Assembly (NCBI GenBank): GCA_017626595.1
Contig: JAGAIJ010000055.1
Coordinates: forward strand, 1 to 53,457
Source of the DNA: Clostridia bacterium
GTDB taxonomy: Bacteria > Bacillota > Clostridia > Monoglobales > Monoglobaceae
DNA: 53,457 nucleotides
Direction: 5' to 3'
Part shown: piece after piece, positions 40,758 through 50,314 of the stretch
Numbering within the stretch: the first letter of the stretch is position 1
How the letters are laid out: the number at the start of each line of letters is the position of its first letter
Translations under genes and position numbers: made by a program
Notes under the pieces: model-generated
The model's input: only the letters and a program-made list of their open reading frames with translations
Database searches by the model: none
What the model was told of the DNA's origin: nothing

Positions 40758-41522
40758 CTATCTGTTATTCCTGATAACTTCTTTGGCAAGAAGTGTATAA
40801 CTTTCCGCACCCTTGCTGTGTTTATCATATTCTATAATAGGAAGTCCGAAGCTCGGAGCCTCTGAAAGCCTTACATTTCGCGGAATTACAGAGGAATAAA
40901 CCTTCTCTCCAAAGTATTTTTTAACCTCTTCAACAACCTGAATAGAGAGATTTGTTCTCGCATCAAACATTGTAAGAAGCACACCCTCAAGCTGAAGAGC
41001 CGGATTTATTGTCTTTTTAATAATTTTTATTGTGCCTGTAAGCTGACTTAAACCCTCTAATGCGTAGTATTCGCACTGAATAGGCACTAAAATTGAATCT
41101 GCAGCCGCAAAAGAGTTAAGCGTAATAAGCCCCAAAGACGGCGGACAGTCAATAATTATAAAATCATACTTGTCTTTAACCTTTGAAATAGCCTCTTTTA
41201 AACAATATTCTCTGTTTGGCTTGGCAACAAGCTCAAGTTCAGCTCCCGCAAGGTCAATATTTGCAGGGCAAAGCCACAAATTCTTAAATTTAAGCTGAAT
41301 TGTAGCCTCATCAAGAGGCATATCGTTGATTACACAGTCATAAATGGACTTTTCAACCATTCTCGGGTCAACGCCGAGACCACTTGATGTGTTTCCCTGT
41401 GGGTCTATATCAATTACAAGCACCTTTTTACCCTGTGCACCAAGGCAGGCACTCAAATTAACAGAGGTGGTTGTTTTTCCAACTCCGCCTTTCTGGTTAG
41501 CAATAGCAATAACTTTTCCCAT
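40758..41522 (-). CDS. parA: Chromosome partitioning ATPase ParA (Soj)
   Basis: Deviant Walker ATPase that works with ParB in origin segregation and, in Bacillus, regulates DnaA. The 254-residue product from ATG 41522 (AAAGGACGG upstream) has KGGVGKTT (residues 11-18), VIDIDPQGN, and FIIIDCPPSLGLIT. The upstream in-frame ATG 41540 would start before the ribosome binding site, so it is rejected. Its promoter lies next to parS sites, which suggests autoregulation by ParB. Confidence 0.97.
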   Translation of the reverse strand: MGKVIAIANQKGGVGKTTTSVNLSACLGAQGKKVLVIDIDPQGNTSSGLGVDPRMVEKSIYDCVINDMPLDEATIQLKFKNLWLCPANIDLAGAELELVAKPNREYCLKEAISKVKDKYDFIIIDCPPSLGLITLNSFAAADSILVPIQCEYYALEGLSQLTGTIKIIKKTINPALQLEGVLLTMFDARTNLSIQVVEEVKKYFGEKVYSSVIPRNVRLSEAPSFGLPIIEYDKHSKGAESYTLLAKEVIRNNR

Positions 41523-41551
41523 AAAAACCGTCCTTTGCATTACTTTTCTTT

Positions 41552-41580
41552 ATTCTATCACATTTTGAAATAATTGACAA
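41552..41580 (-). promoter_or_regulatory. Promoter of parA-parB
   Basis: TTGTCA (complement of 41575-41580), 17-bp spacer, TAGAAT (complement of 41552-41557). The nearest parS lies 17 bp upstream of the -35. Confidence 0.72.
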
Positions 41581-41597
41581 TAGTTTTGAACAAAAAA

Positions 41598-41613
41598 AGT
41601 TTCACGTGAAACA
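41598..41613. other. parS site (one mismatch)
   Basis: AGTTTCACGTGAAACA matches the Firmicutes parS consensus TGTTNCACGTGAAACA at 15 of 16 positions (A for the first T). Close to the parA promoter. Confidence 0.92.
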
Positions 41614-41630
41614 ACTTTTTTAAGTCAAAT

Positions 41631-41646
41631 TGTTTCACGTGAAACA
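41631..41646. other. parS site (perfect)
   Basis: TGTTTCACGTGAAACA, identical to the consensus. It abuts the tex stop codon and lies 33 bp, centre to centre, from the other site. Together they should nucleate ParB. Confidence 0.97.
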
Positions 41647-43791
41647 TTAAATGTTTTTCATTGTTAAAGATATTCTTTTTTTCTTCAAATCAATATTTAG
41701 TATCTTAACCTTAACTATATCCCCAACAGATAGTATATCCATAGGATGTTTTATAAATTTGTCTGAAATCTCGGAGATATGAACAAGTCCGTCCTGATGG
41801 ACGCCGATATCCACAAAAACACCGAAGTCTATAACATTTCTGACTGTTCCTGTAAGAATCATTCCCTCGCTTAAATCTTCAATGCTCATAACGTCCGCGC
41901 GGAGCTGTGGAGTTTCTATATCATCTCGCGGGTCTCTACCCGGTTTTGCAATTTCTTCTACAATATCCTTAAGAGTTGGAACACCTACACCCAATTCTTT
42001 TGCCAAGGCGTCAATGTCCTTGATTTTGCTTGAAATATCGGCAATTCCGCCCTTTGCAACATCCTTTTCCGAATAACCAAGGCTCTTTAAAAGTGCCTCC
42101 GCAATCTTATAGGATTCAGGGTGAACCGAGGTGTTATCCAAAGGATTTTTGCCGTCATGAATTCTCAAAAAGCCTGCACATTGCTCAAATGCCTTTGGGC
42201 CGAGCTTTGCAACCTTTTTAAGCTCTGCCCTTGAGTTAAACTTTCCGTTCTCCTCACGGTAGGCAACAATATTCTTAGCTACTGTGCCATTTATACCTGA
42301 AATATAGGATAAAAGAGGCCATGATGCAGTATTCAAGTCAACACCAACACTGTTAACACAGTCCTCAACAACACCGCCAAGAGTTTCCCCAAGGCGTTTC
42401 TGATTCATATCGTGCTGGTACTGTCCCACACCAATAGCTTTTGGCTCAATTTTAACCAATTCTGCCAGTGGGTCCTGAACTCGTCTTGCAATAGACACCG
42501 CACTACGCTGTGTTACGTCAAATTCAGGGAACTCCTCTGTGCCAAGCTTTGAGGCAGAGTAAACTGATGCACCCGCCTCGTTTGTAATAATATATTTTGT
42601 GCCTGCTTCAGGGATTTCCTTGATTGTTTCGGAAACAAAAACCTCTGTTTCACCTGACGCTGTGCCGTTTCCGATTGAAATAAGCTTTATATCGTACTTT
42701 TTAATCAAATTCTTTATAAATTCCTTTGCAGAATCTTTCTGTGCCTGGGAGTGGGTTACAAAAATAACACCTGTGTCTAAAACCTTGCCGTATTCGTCAA
42801 CAACCCCAACCTTACAGCCTGTTCGATAGCCAGGGTCAAGGCCGATAACTCGCATTCCCTTAATCGGCGGCTGCATAAGAAGATTTTTAAGATTGACCTT
42901 AAATACAACCATAGCCTTTTCCTGTGCATTTTCAGTTAAATCATTCCTTATTTCTCTCTCAATTGACGGAGCAATAAGCCTCTTATACGCATCCTCGGTT
43001 GACATAACACTCCATTTGTTAACAACGCCATTATTTCTCTTTTCCTCTTTTTTGTTAAGGAAATCAAGAATAATATCTGTGTCAAGTTCAATCCCCACAG
43101 ACAAAAACTTCTCATTTTCGCCTCTGTCAATTGCCAGAACTCTGTGTGGTGCAATTCTGCCCACAGGCTCGGAATAGTCGTAATACTGGGCATAAACTGA
43201 GTCTTCCTCGGTTGTAGCCTTCGATTTTAGTATGCCGTGCTTGAATGTGAGGCGTCTGATTGCCTTTCGGTAATCAGCGTTATCCGAAATCTCCTCGGCG
43301 ATAATATCCATAGCGCCTGCAAGAGCATCTTCGGTTGACACAATCTCTTTTTCTTCATCAATATATTTTTCAGCCTCTGCCTCAATTTTAGCCTCGTCAG
43401 AATTTTCTTTTATAAACTGCGCAAGAGGCTCAAGACCCTTTTCCTTGGCAATTGTAGCTCTTGTGCGTCTTTTTGGTCTGTATGGACGATAGATATCCTC
43501 AAGCTCAGTAAGCAATTCCGCTTTTTCAATTGCCTCTGTAAGTTCTTCTGTAAGGAGTCCCTGTTCGTCAATCAGTCTTTTAATATCTTCTTTTCGCTCT
43601 TCAAGGGCACGGAGATACTTAAGTCTGTCGTCAAAGCTTCTTAAAACTTCGTCATTCAGTTCCCCTGTGGCTTCTTTTCTGTATCGAGAGATAAAAGGAA
43701 TTGTGTTTCCCTCGTCAATAAGTCCGATTACATTCTCTGTCTGCCAGGGTTTTATGTTAAATTCTGCAGTTAATCTTTCCTGTATAGTCAT
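41647..43791 (-). CDS. tex: RNA-binding transcription accessory protein Tex
   Basis: Cytosolic RNA-binding protein whose structure resembles eukaryotic Spt6; involved in transcription tolerance. The 714-residue product starts MTIQERLTAEFNIKPWQTENV. It has the YqgF-like domain (VIGLDPGYRTGCKVGVVDEYGKVLDTGVI in pieces), helix-hairpin-helix motifs (LLSYISGINGTVAKNIVAYREENG region), and a C-terminal S1 domain (MILTGTVRNVIDFGVFVDIGVHQDGLVHISE in pieces). AGGAG precedes the ATG. It is 9 bp from polC and probably follows it on one transcript. Confidence 0.97.
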   Translation of the reverse strand: MTIQERLTAEFNIKPWQTENVIGLIDEGNTIPFISRYRKEATGELNDEVLRSFDDRLKYLRALEERKEDIKRLIDEQGLLTEELTEAIEKAELLTELEDIYRPYRPKRRTRATIAKEKGLEPLAQFIKENSDEAKIEAEAEKYIDEEKEIVSTEDALAGAMDIIAEEISDNADYRKAIRRLTFKHGILKSKATTEEDSVYAQYYDYSEPVGRIAPHRVLAIDRGENEKFLSVGIELDTDIILDFLNKKEEKRNNGVVNKWSVMSTEDAYKRLIAPSIEREIRNDLTENAQEKAMVVFKVNLKNLLMQPPIKGMRVIGLDPGYRTGCKVGVVDEYGKVLDTGVIFVTHSQAQKDSAKEFIKNLIKKYDIKLISIGNGTASGETEVFVSETIKEIPEAGTKYIITNEAGASVYSASKLGTEEFPEFDVTQRSAVSIARRVQDPLAELVKIEPKAIGVGQYQHDMNQKRLGETLGGVVEDCVNSVGVDLNTASWPLLSYISGINGTVAKNIVAYREENGKFNSRAELKKVAKLGPKAFEQCAGFLRIHDGKNPLDNTSVHPESYKIAEALLKSLGYSEKDVAKGGIADISSKIKDIDALAKELGVGVPTLKDIVEEIAKPGRDPRDDIETPQLRADVMSIEDLSEGMILTGTVRNVIDFGVFVDIGVHQDGLVHISEISDKFIKHPMDILSVGDIVKVKILNIDLKKKRISLTMKNI

Positions 43792-43800
43792 ATTTTCTCC

Positions 43801-46800
43801 TTAAATAAATGAAATCTGATTGGATTCCTCAAGACCCTTAAGACAACCGCTCTCTTCAAGGGTTTCCATTACATTTTTGTTGAGCCTTGCGCGAACCTTA
43901 AGCTCCTCTTTTGAAAGGAATGGCCCGTCTTCCCTTGCGTCCATAATATTTTTAGCCGCAGCATCACCCATACCCTGGAAAGAATTGAATGGAAGAAGAA
44001 TCTGCTTGTCGCCAACCTTCTGGAAGTTAAAGGCGTGGGATTTATACAAATCAACAGGCAAAAATTCAATTCCTCTTTCATACATTTCGTAACAGATTTC
44101 CATAATTGTATAAAGACTCTTTTCTGTTGCAGACCATTCGTTCTGGCCTTTCATTTCAAGGCGTCGCATCTCGTTTTTAAGGTGGTCTTTACCCTTTGCC
44201 ATAATCTTTGCATCAAACAAATCTGCACGGACTGTGTAGTAGGCAATATAAAATTCTGTTGGATAGTGAACCTTAAAATATGCAACACGGTACGCCATCA
44301 TAACGTAGGCTGCGGCGTGTGCCTTAGGGAACATATACTTAATCTTTTTACAGGAGTCAATGTACCATTCAGGTACACCATGTTCCCTCATTGCGCTTTC
44401 GTATTCCTCAGGCATACCCTCTTTGGCTGCACGTCCCTTACGGACAAATTCCATAATCTTAAAAGACATACTCGGGTCTAGGCCCTTGAAAATAAGATAT
44501 GTCATAATATCGTCTCGGAGACCGATAACCTCTGAAAGTGTTGCTGTGCCTGACCTTACAAGGTCCTGTGCGTTGTTAAGCCAAACGTCAGTACCATGGG
44601 AAAGTCCTGCGATAAGTACAAGTTCATAAAAAGTTGTAGGCAGAGTGTCAAGTAGCATCTGTCTTGTGAAGTTTGTACCAAATTCAGGAATACCAAAGGT
44701 TCCCGTTTTACTGTTAATCTGCTCAGGTGTAACGCCGATTGCCTCTGTGCCTGAGAAAATTTTCATTGTTTCAGGGTCATCAAGAGGTATTTTTGTTGCG
44801 TCAACGCCTGTAAGAACTTCAAGCATTCTTATTGTAGATGGGTCGTCGTGTCCCAGAATATCAAGCTTAAGCAAATTATCGTGGATTGAATGGAAGTCGA
44901 AGTGAGTTGTTATGATTCCCGACTCCTTTTTGTCAGCAGGATGCTGAACAGGTGTAAAATCGTGAATATCCATGGTCTTCGGGCAAACGATAACGCCGCC
45001 AGGGTGCTGTCCTGTGGTGTTTTTAACATCAACAAGCCCCTTTGAAACTCGGCGGAGCTCTGCCTCAGGCGGAGTTATACCCTTGTTTTCGTAATACTTC
45101 TTTCCATAAAAACCCATAGCAGTTTTGTCGGCGATAGTACCGATTGTACCTGCTTTAAATACGTAACCCTCGCCAAAAAGCTCTTCAACATATTTGTGAG
45201 CTGTGGCCTGGTATTCACCTGAGAAGTTAAGGTCGATATCAGGGACCTTATCTCCCTTAAAGCCTAAGAATGTTTCAAAAGGAATGTTAAATCCGTCCTT
45301 GCGGAGCATCTCTCCACAGCACGGACATTCCTTTCTCGGCATATCAATACCTATTTTATATTCGTCGTGTTCAAAGAACTCTGAATACTGACACTTATCG
45401 CAGATATAGTGAGGAGCTAAAGCGTTAACCTCTGTGATATCCGCAAGGTAGGCTGCGAAAGACGAACCAACGGAGCCTCGTGAACCTACAAGATAGCCCG
45501 CCTCGTTGGACTTTTTAACAAGCTTGTGAGCAATCATATACATAACTGCGTAGCCGTTGCCGATAATACTGTTGAGCTCACGGTCCATTCTCTGTTTAAC
45601 TATTTCAGGAAGCACTTCACCGTAGATTCTGTGTGCCTTATCTCTGCACATCTTCTCTAAATCTTCTTCGCAGTTTTCAATTGACGGAGGATATGAGCCG
45701 TCCTTTAAAGGCTTAAAGTTTTCAATCATATCGGCAATAAGATTTGTGTTTTTAACTACAACTTCATAAGCCTTTTCTTCGCCAAGATAAGAGAATTCTT
45801 CAAGCATTTCTTCAGTTGTTCTGAAGTAAAGAGGCGCCTGTTCATCTGCGTCAGCATAACCCTGTGCCCCGAGAAGAATTTTTCTGTATAAAGCATCTTC
45901 AGGGTCCATAAAATGCACATCACAGGTTGCAACAACAGGTTTACCAAGCTTTTCCCCAAGGGCAACAATCTCCCTGTTTAAGTTTCTTAAATCCTCTTCG
46001 GAAGAAACTTCGCCCTTTCGGAGCATAAACATATTGTTTCCGATTGGCTGAATTTCAAGATAGTCATAGAAACTTGCAATAGCCTCAATTTCTTCCTGTG
46101 ATCTGTGATTTTTGATAGCCTTAAAAAGCTCTCCCTGTTCACAGGCAGAACCAATAATAAGTCCTTCTCTGTGTTTCATCAAAAGACTCTTTGGTATTCT
46201 CGGTTTTTTATAGAAATAATCAATGTTTGATGCAGAAATAATCTTGTAAAGATTTTTAAGTCCCACAGTATCTTTAGCAAGAATAATTATATGGTCATAT
46301 TTTTCTTTAAGGAGGTCAGGGTTGGTGTCAATACTGAAATCCTTCTCCTTAAATTTCTCCTCCTGCATCTCCATAAGCTTTATAAAGCACTCGGCAGTAG
46401 CTGTAGCGTCATCAACAGCTCTGTGGTGATTGTCAAGGACTACACCAAGACGATTTACAAGGGCGTCAAGGTTATGCTTTCTCTCTTCAGGGAACAATTC
46501 CTTTGATAAAGCAATTGTGTCCATAACCTTGTTTGAGAAACGAAGCCCCAAATCCCTGCAGTTTTTCCCGATAAAACCTGTGTCGAATTTCGCGTTGTGA
46601 GCTACAACTGTACTGTGTCCGCAAAATTCAAGGAATTTTGGCAAGATAACTGAAATATTTTCCTTATCAGCCACCATTTCGTTGGTGATTCCCGTAAGTT
46701 CTGTGATATTTTCAGGAATTTCCTTTTCAGGATTGATAAGTTCCCCGAATTTATCTGTAATTTTTCCGTTTTCAACTTTAACTGCGCCAATTTCGGTAAT

Positions 46801-48129
46801 TTTCTCTGTTTCGCAATCTAAACCTGTGGTTTCTATATCAAAAACAATGTAGGTTTCATCTTTAAAGCTTGTGTTAAGACCCATAGGCTTATCGTTTACG
46901 AAGTAACCCTCTGTACCGTAAATAATTTTAATTTCCTGCCCGTCTTTAGCTAGCTTTCCTGCTGTTCCGCAGGCTTCAGGGAATGCCTGAACAACGCCGT
47001 GGTCAGTGATTGCAATAGCCTTATGTCCCCACTTAGCAGCCCTCTTAATAAGGTCTGCGGCAGAGGATACCGCGTCTTTTGCACTCATTTTTGTATGAAG
47101 ATGTAGTTCAACACGCTTTTCAGGGCTGTTGTCCATTCTGATTGGCGGTTTTTCAAGAAGCTCAACAGCCTCTCCTGTCATAAGAAGCTTGTGTTCAAAC
47201 CGCTCCATTTCAAACTTGCCTTTAACCTTAACCAAAGCTCCCTCTTTAAGCTTTGCTTCAGCCTTCTCCATTTCAGATTTTCTGCCGAAGAGTTTAACTG
47301 TTGTAGCCCAGGTATCGTCTCCAATATCAAACTTAATAGCCATAAAGCTTCTTGTGGACTTTGTGTCTTTTCCGTTTTTATCTTTGTTTTCGTAGGTCTT
47401 TTTAATTTCTCTTGCCTCAACAAAAAGAACCTCACCCTTTATAACATAAGGCTCTTCACGCTCTGTAAGGGAAATAATTTCTGTAATTTCTCCTTTGATA
47501 GTCTTTCCAAATAAAAGATTTTCAGGGCCGTTATCCTTTTTCTCCTCCCAAGGAGCTCTGTCCTTTGCTTTTTCAAAAAGGAATTTATTCTCTTCTGCCC
47601 TATGTTTGTTTGTTTCAATAAGAATTTTCTCTTTTTCTTCCATAAATTTATCAAAATCGAATATATCAAGAACTATTTCTACTGTTAAATCGATTCCTAA
47701 TTCTCTTTTTATAATTTCTGAGATAATTCTGTCACAGTGTAAATCCATTAAAAGCTCATATCCGCCCACTACATCTGAAACCAAAAGAGTATTTCCTTTA
47801 ATTCTTCCTGTTGCTTTTCTTAAAAAAGCCTTAAAGCACGGGCATTTTTCAATTGTTTCATATATTACTTCGTTAAAATATTCCTGAGAAAATTCTAGAT
47901 TTTTATACTCCAAAAAGACCTTAACATCTCTTAGTTTATAAACATCTTTTATCTGTTTACAGAACCCGAAAAGGTCTTCTTTTTTAAATAAAACTTCCGA
48001 CTCAAGAAAGATTTCAGCTGTAAGATTTTTCGCGGAAAGCTCTACATTTTTCAGTTTTGCCTGTTCAATTTTCTTTGCAAAGTCCTCTAAAACAGTGACT
48101 CTGTCAAAGACTTCAAGTAAATTTGCCAT
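43801..48129 (-). CDS. polC: DNA polymerase III alpha subunit, PolC type
   Basis: Replicative polymerase of low-GC Gram-positives. The 1442-residue product has an N-terminal region, an OB domain (about 203-325), a PHP domain start at about 335 (VELHLHTKMSAKDAV), a built-in 3'-5' exonuclease (about 427-590, VFDIETTGLD with acidic residues and FDTGFIG), a second PHP part, then the polymerase core with GSRGSVGSSFAAYLADI and PDIDLNFSGEYQ. A zinc-binding CDKCQY / CPCCGE pair supports PolC. Its ATG overlaps the ispG stop by one base (TAATG), so translation is coupled. Confidence 0.98.
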   Translation of the reverse strand: MANLLEVFDRVTVLEDFAKKIEQAKLKNVELSAKNLTAEIFLESEVLFKKEDLFGFCKQIKDVYKLRDVKVFLEYKNLEFSQEYFNEVIYETIEKCPCFKAFLRKATGRIKGNTLLVSDVVGGYELLMDLHCDRIISEIIKRELGIDLTVEIVLDIFDFDKFMEEKEKILIETNKHRAEENKFLFEKAKDRAPWEEKKDNGPENLLFGKTIKGEITEIISLTEREEPYVIKGEVLFVEAREIKKTYENKDKNGKDTKSTRSFMAIKFDIGDDTWATTVKLFGRKSEMEKAEAKLKEGALVKVKGKFEMERFEHKLLMTGEAVELLEKPPIRMDNSPEKRVELHLHTKMSAKDAVSSAADLIKRAAKWGHKAIAITDHGVVQAFPEACGTAGKLAKDGQEIKIIYGTEGYFVNDKPMGLNTSFKDETYIVFDIETTGLDCETEKITEIGAVKVENGKITDKFGELINPEKEIPENITELTGITNEMVADKENISVILPKFLEFCGHSTVVAHNAKFDTGFIGKNCRDLGLRFSNKVMDTIALSKELFPEERKHNLDALVNRLGVVLDNHHRAVDDATATAECFIKLMEMQEEKFKEKDFSIDTNPDLLKEKYDHIIILAKDTVGLKNLYKIISASNIDYFYKKPRIPKSLLMKHREGLIIGSACEQGELFKAIKNHRSQEEIEAIASFYDYLEIQPIGNNMFMLRKGEVSSEEDLRNLNREIVALGEKLGKPVVATCDVHFMDPEDALYRKILLGAQGYADADEQAPLYFRTTEEMLEEFSYLGEEKAYEVVVKNTNLIADMIENFKPLKDGSYPPSIENCEEDLEKMCRDKAHRIYGEVLPEIVKQRMDRELNSIIGNGYAVMYMIAHKLVKKSNEAGYLVGSRGSVGSSFAAYLADITEVNALAPHYICDKCQYSEFFEHDEYKIGIDMPRKECPCCGEMLRKDGFNIPFETFLGFKGDKVPDIDLNFSGEYQATAHKYVEELFGEGYVFKAGTIGTIADKTAMGFYGKKYYENKGITPPEAELRRVSKGLVDVKNTTGQHPGGVIVCPKTMDIHDFTPVQHPADKKESGIITTHFDFHSIHDNLLKLDILGHDDPSTIRMLEVLTGVDATKIPLDDPETMKIFSGTEAIGVTPEQINSKTGTFGIPEFGTNFTRQMLLDTLPTTFYELVLIAGLSHGTDVWLNNAQDLVRSGTATLSEVIGLRDDIMTYLIFKGLDPSMSFKIMEFVRKGRAAKEGMPEEYESAMREHGVPEWYIDSCKKIKYMFPKAHAAAYVMMAYRVAYFKVHYPTEFYIAYYTVRADLFDAKIMAKGKDHLKNEMRRLEMKGQNEWSATEKSLYTIMEICYEMYERGIEFLPVDLYKSHAFNFQKVGDKQILLPFNSFQGMGDAAAKNIMDAREDGPFLSKEELKVRARLNKNVMETLEESGCLKGLEESNQISFI

Positions 48130-49160
48130 TACATTTTCTCTATTTCCGAAACTAAAGTTTCAACTATTTTTTCTTCAGGAATTTTCCCGATTATTTCGCC
48201 TTTTTTAAATAAAACTGCGCATCCATCCCCGCCTGCAATGCCGATGTCAGCGTCCTTTGCTTCCCCAGGGCCGTTAACAACGCATCCCATAACTGCAACT
48301 TTAAGTGGTTTTTTTACATTTTTCAGTGCATCATTAACTTTATTTGCAATTTCAATAAGATTTATTTTTGTGCGTCCGCAGGTTGGGCATGAAACAATTT
48401 CAATTCCAGCCTCGCCCATACCAAGAGCCTTTAAAATAAGCTTACCTGCCTCAACTTCTCTAACTGGGTCATCAGTTAAGGATACTCTTATTGTGTCCCC
48501 GATTCCGTCAGCCAAAAGCGAGCCTATTCCGATTGAGGATTTTATAACTCCCTCTGTGTATGTGCCTGCCTCTGTAACACCAATATGAAGAGGATAAGGA
48601 AAAACCTGATGGGCCAGGCGGTAGGCGTCAATTGTCTTTTTAACGTTAGAAGATTTAAGGGAAATTACTATATCGTGAAAATCATATTTTTCCATTAAAT
48701 CAATGTGCCTTTTTGCACTTTCTATCATACCCTCAGGGGTAGTTTCTCCGTACTTTTCAAAAATTTCCTTTTCCAAAGAACCGCCGTTTACACCGATTCT
48801 GATAGGAATATGCTTTTCCTTTGCCATTTTAAGAACCTTAACAGCATTCTCTTCACTGCCGATATTTCCCGGGTTGATTCTGACTTTATCAACGCCATTT
48901 TCCATAGCTTTAAGGGCCAAACGATAGTCAAAGTGAATATCTGCAACAAGAGGAATATTTATTTTTTCTTTTATTTTTGAGATTGCCTCTGCCGACTGTT
49001 CGTCAGGCACAGCAACACGGATAATATCGCAACCAGCCTCTTCCAAAGCTAAAATCTGCGCCACAGTTTTATTTACATCTCCAGTGTATGTATTACACAT
49101 GGACTGAACTAAAACCTGTGAGTTATCCCCTATAAACTTGTTTCCGATTTTAATTTTCAC
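48129..49160 (-). CDS. ispG: 4-hydroxy-3-methylbut-2-en-1-yl diphosphate synthase (IspG)
   Basis: Fe-S enzyme of the MEP isoprenoid pathway that converts MEcPP to HMBPP. The product from GTG 49160 is 343 residues, starts MKIKIGNKFIG, and holds VQSMCNT, ADIHFDYRLAL, VRINPGNIG and the 4Fe-4S ligands CPTCGR and MGCVVNGPGE. GGAAGTGG lies about 5 nt before GTG 49160, favouring it over GTG 49169. First gene of the ispG-polC-(tex) transcript. No ispC or ispH is in the window. Confidence 0.96.
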   Translation of the reverse strand: MKIKIGNKFIGDNSQVLVQSMCNTYTGDVNKTVAQILALEEAGCDIIRVAVPDEQSAEAISKIKEKINIPLVADIHFDYRLALKAMENGVDKVRINPGNIGSEENAVKVLKMAKEKHIPIRIGVNGGSLEKEIFEKYGETTPEGMIESAKRHIDLMEKYDFHDIVISLKSSNVKKTIDAYRLAHQVFPYPLHIGVTEAGTYTEGVIKSSIGIGSLLADGIGDTIRVSLTDDPVREVEAGKLILKALGMGEAGIEIVSCPTCGRTKINLIEIANKVNDALKNVKKPLKVAVMGCVVNGPGEAKDADIGIAGGDGCAVLFKKGEIIGKIPEEKIVETLVSEIEKM

Positions 49161-49192
49161 GAAAACCACTTCCTATAAAAATATACACTTTT

Positions 49193-49221
49193 ATTTTACC
49201 ATATCAGCGCCCTTTATTCAA
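49193..49221 (-). promoter_or_regulatory. Promoter of ispG-polC
   Basis: TTGAAT (complement of 49216-49221), 17-bp spacer, TAAAAT (complement of 49193-49198). Confidence 0.75.
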
Positions 49222-49231
49222 GAAATTTATG

Positions 49232-49260
49232 TTTACTTTTTGCATTTTCTATGATAAAAT
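49232..49260 (+). promoter_or_regulatory. Promoter of the DUF5662 gene
   Basis: TTTACT (49232-49237), 17-bp spacer, TAAAAT (49255-49260). Divergent from the ispG promoter; the two -35 elements are 10 bp apart. Confidence 0.68.
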
Positions 49261-49282
49261 TTTAGACAAAGGAATGATTAAA

Positions 49283-49810
49283 ATGAGATTTATAAAACAT
49301 CTTAAAACTATATTAAAACACCGTCACGCAGTTATACGTCACGGCTTTAAGGCAGGAATTGGTTTCCAGAGTTTATTTCACGATTTTTCAAAATTTTCTT
49401 TTATAGAATTTTCCTCAGGAGCAAAGTTTTTTACAGACGGAAAAAGAAGTCCAAACGAAACTGAAAGAAAAGAATATGGCTATTCAAAGGCGTGGCTTCA
49501 TCACAAAGGCAGAAACAGACACCACTTTGAATACTGGACAGACTATAATCCAATAGAGAGAAAGATTATGCCTGTAAAAATGCCAATTAAATATGTAAAA
49601 GAAATGTTTTGCGACAGAGTTGCAGCAAGCAAAATTTATCAGGGAGAAAATTATAACAATTCCCACCCATATGAATACTTTATTGGTGGAAAAGGAAAAA
49701 GATTTATCCACCCGGACTCTTCTGACCTTTTAGAAAAATGGTTATTGATGCTTAAAGAACAGGGCGAAAAAGAAACATTTAAGGAAATAAAAAAGACCTC
49801 TAGTTATTAG
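49283..49810 (+). CDS. DUF5662 family protein
   Basis: Function unknown. ATG 49283 (AAAGGAATG 8 nt upstream) gives 175 residues. The product is rich in His and aromatics, with HDFSKFSFIEF (His33, Asp34, Lys37) and a second cluster WLHHKGRNRHHFEYW (His73, His74, His80, His81). The pattern suggests metal binding, and phage genomes often carry relatives. It is the only plus-strand gene among origin-proximal minus-strand genes. Its final codons overlap the end of folA and include the shared terminator. Confidence 0.8.
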   Translation: MRFIKHLKTILKHRHAVIRHGFKAGIGFQSLFHDFSKFSFIEFSSGAKFFTDGKRSPNETERKEYGYSKAWLHHKGRNRHHFEYWTDYNPIERKIMPVKMPIKYVKEMFCDRVAASKIYQGENYNNSHPYEYFIGGKGKRFIHPDSSDLLEKWLLMLKEQGEKETFKEIKKTSSY

Positions 49811-49820
49811 AGGTCTTTTT
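49790..49820. terminator. Bidirectional terminator encoded in the ends of both DUF5662 and folA genes
   Basis: AAAAAGACCTCTA (49790-49802) / TAGAGGTCTTTTT (49808-49820), 5-nt loop. Both stop codons lie inside it: TAG 49808-49810 on plus, TAG (complement of 49800-49802) on minus. Confidence 0.88.
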
Positions 49821-50303
49821 ATATGTTGTGAATGTAAGTTTTAATCCTTTTTCTGTGATTTGCTCTCTTTCTTCAGCAATCTCCCAATTTTCCATCTCGT
49901 CAAAGTTCTTTATAAATCTGTCGGCACCATACGCCTTATCAATTTTTGTGATATAAGCTGTGTCGATAAAATCTGTGCAGGCATTATAAACTGAAGCCCC
50001 GCCGATGAAGAAAATATCCTCTGATTTGTAATTTTTAAGAGCATATTCCACACATTCTTCCATTGACGGAAAAATTGTTAAATCATCTCTGTCGTCTAAG
50101 GAATTATCGTTACAAAGAATTAAATTCACTCTTTTTGGAAGAGGTTTTTCATTTGGAAGTGAGCGAAGTGTAACAGCTCCCATAATAACAACCTTATCTA
50201 AAGTTGTTTCCCTGAAAAATTTCATATCCTCAGGAATATTATCGAGCAAATCCCCGTTTTTTCCGATTCCCCACTCTTTATCTGCAGCAACAATTAAATT
50301 CAT
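49800..50303 (-). CDS. folA: Dihydrofolate reductase
   Basis: Reduces dihydrofolate to tetrahydrofolate with NADPH, regenerating the cofactor oxidised by ThyA. The 167-residue product starts MNLIVAADKEWGIGKNGDL with the DHFR core and has VVIMGAVTLRSLP, PSMEECVEYAL and FFIGGASVYNA. It follows thyA by 11 bp on the same strand, the classic ThyA-DHFR pairing. Convergent overlap of 11 bp with the DUF5662 gene. Confidence 0.96.
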   Translation of the reverse strand: MNLIVAADKEWGIGKNGDLLDNIPEDMKFFRETTLDKVVIMGAVTLRSLPNEKPLPKRVNLILCNDNSLDDRDDLTIFPSMEECVEYALKNYKSEDIFFIGGASVYNACTDFIDTAYITKIDKAYGADRFIKNFDEMENWEIAEEREQITEKGLKLTFTTYKKTSNN

Positions 50304-50314
50304 AAAATTGCCTC

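Noticed and set aside
44035-44481. 148-residue open frame on the plus strand inside polC
   Set aside because: Antisense shadow of polC: no ribosome binding site and Cys/Phe/His-rich composition typical of reversed coding sequence.
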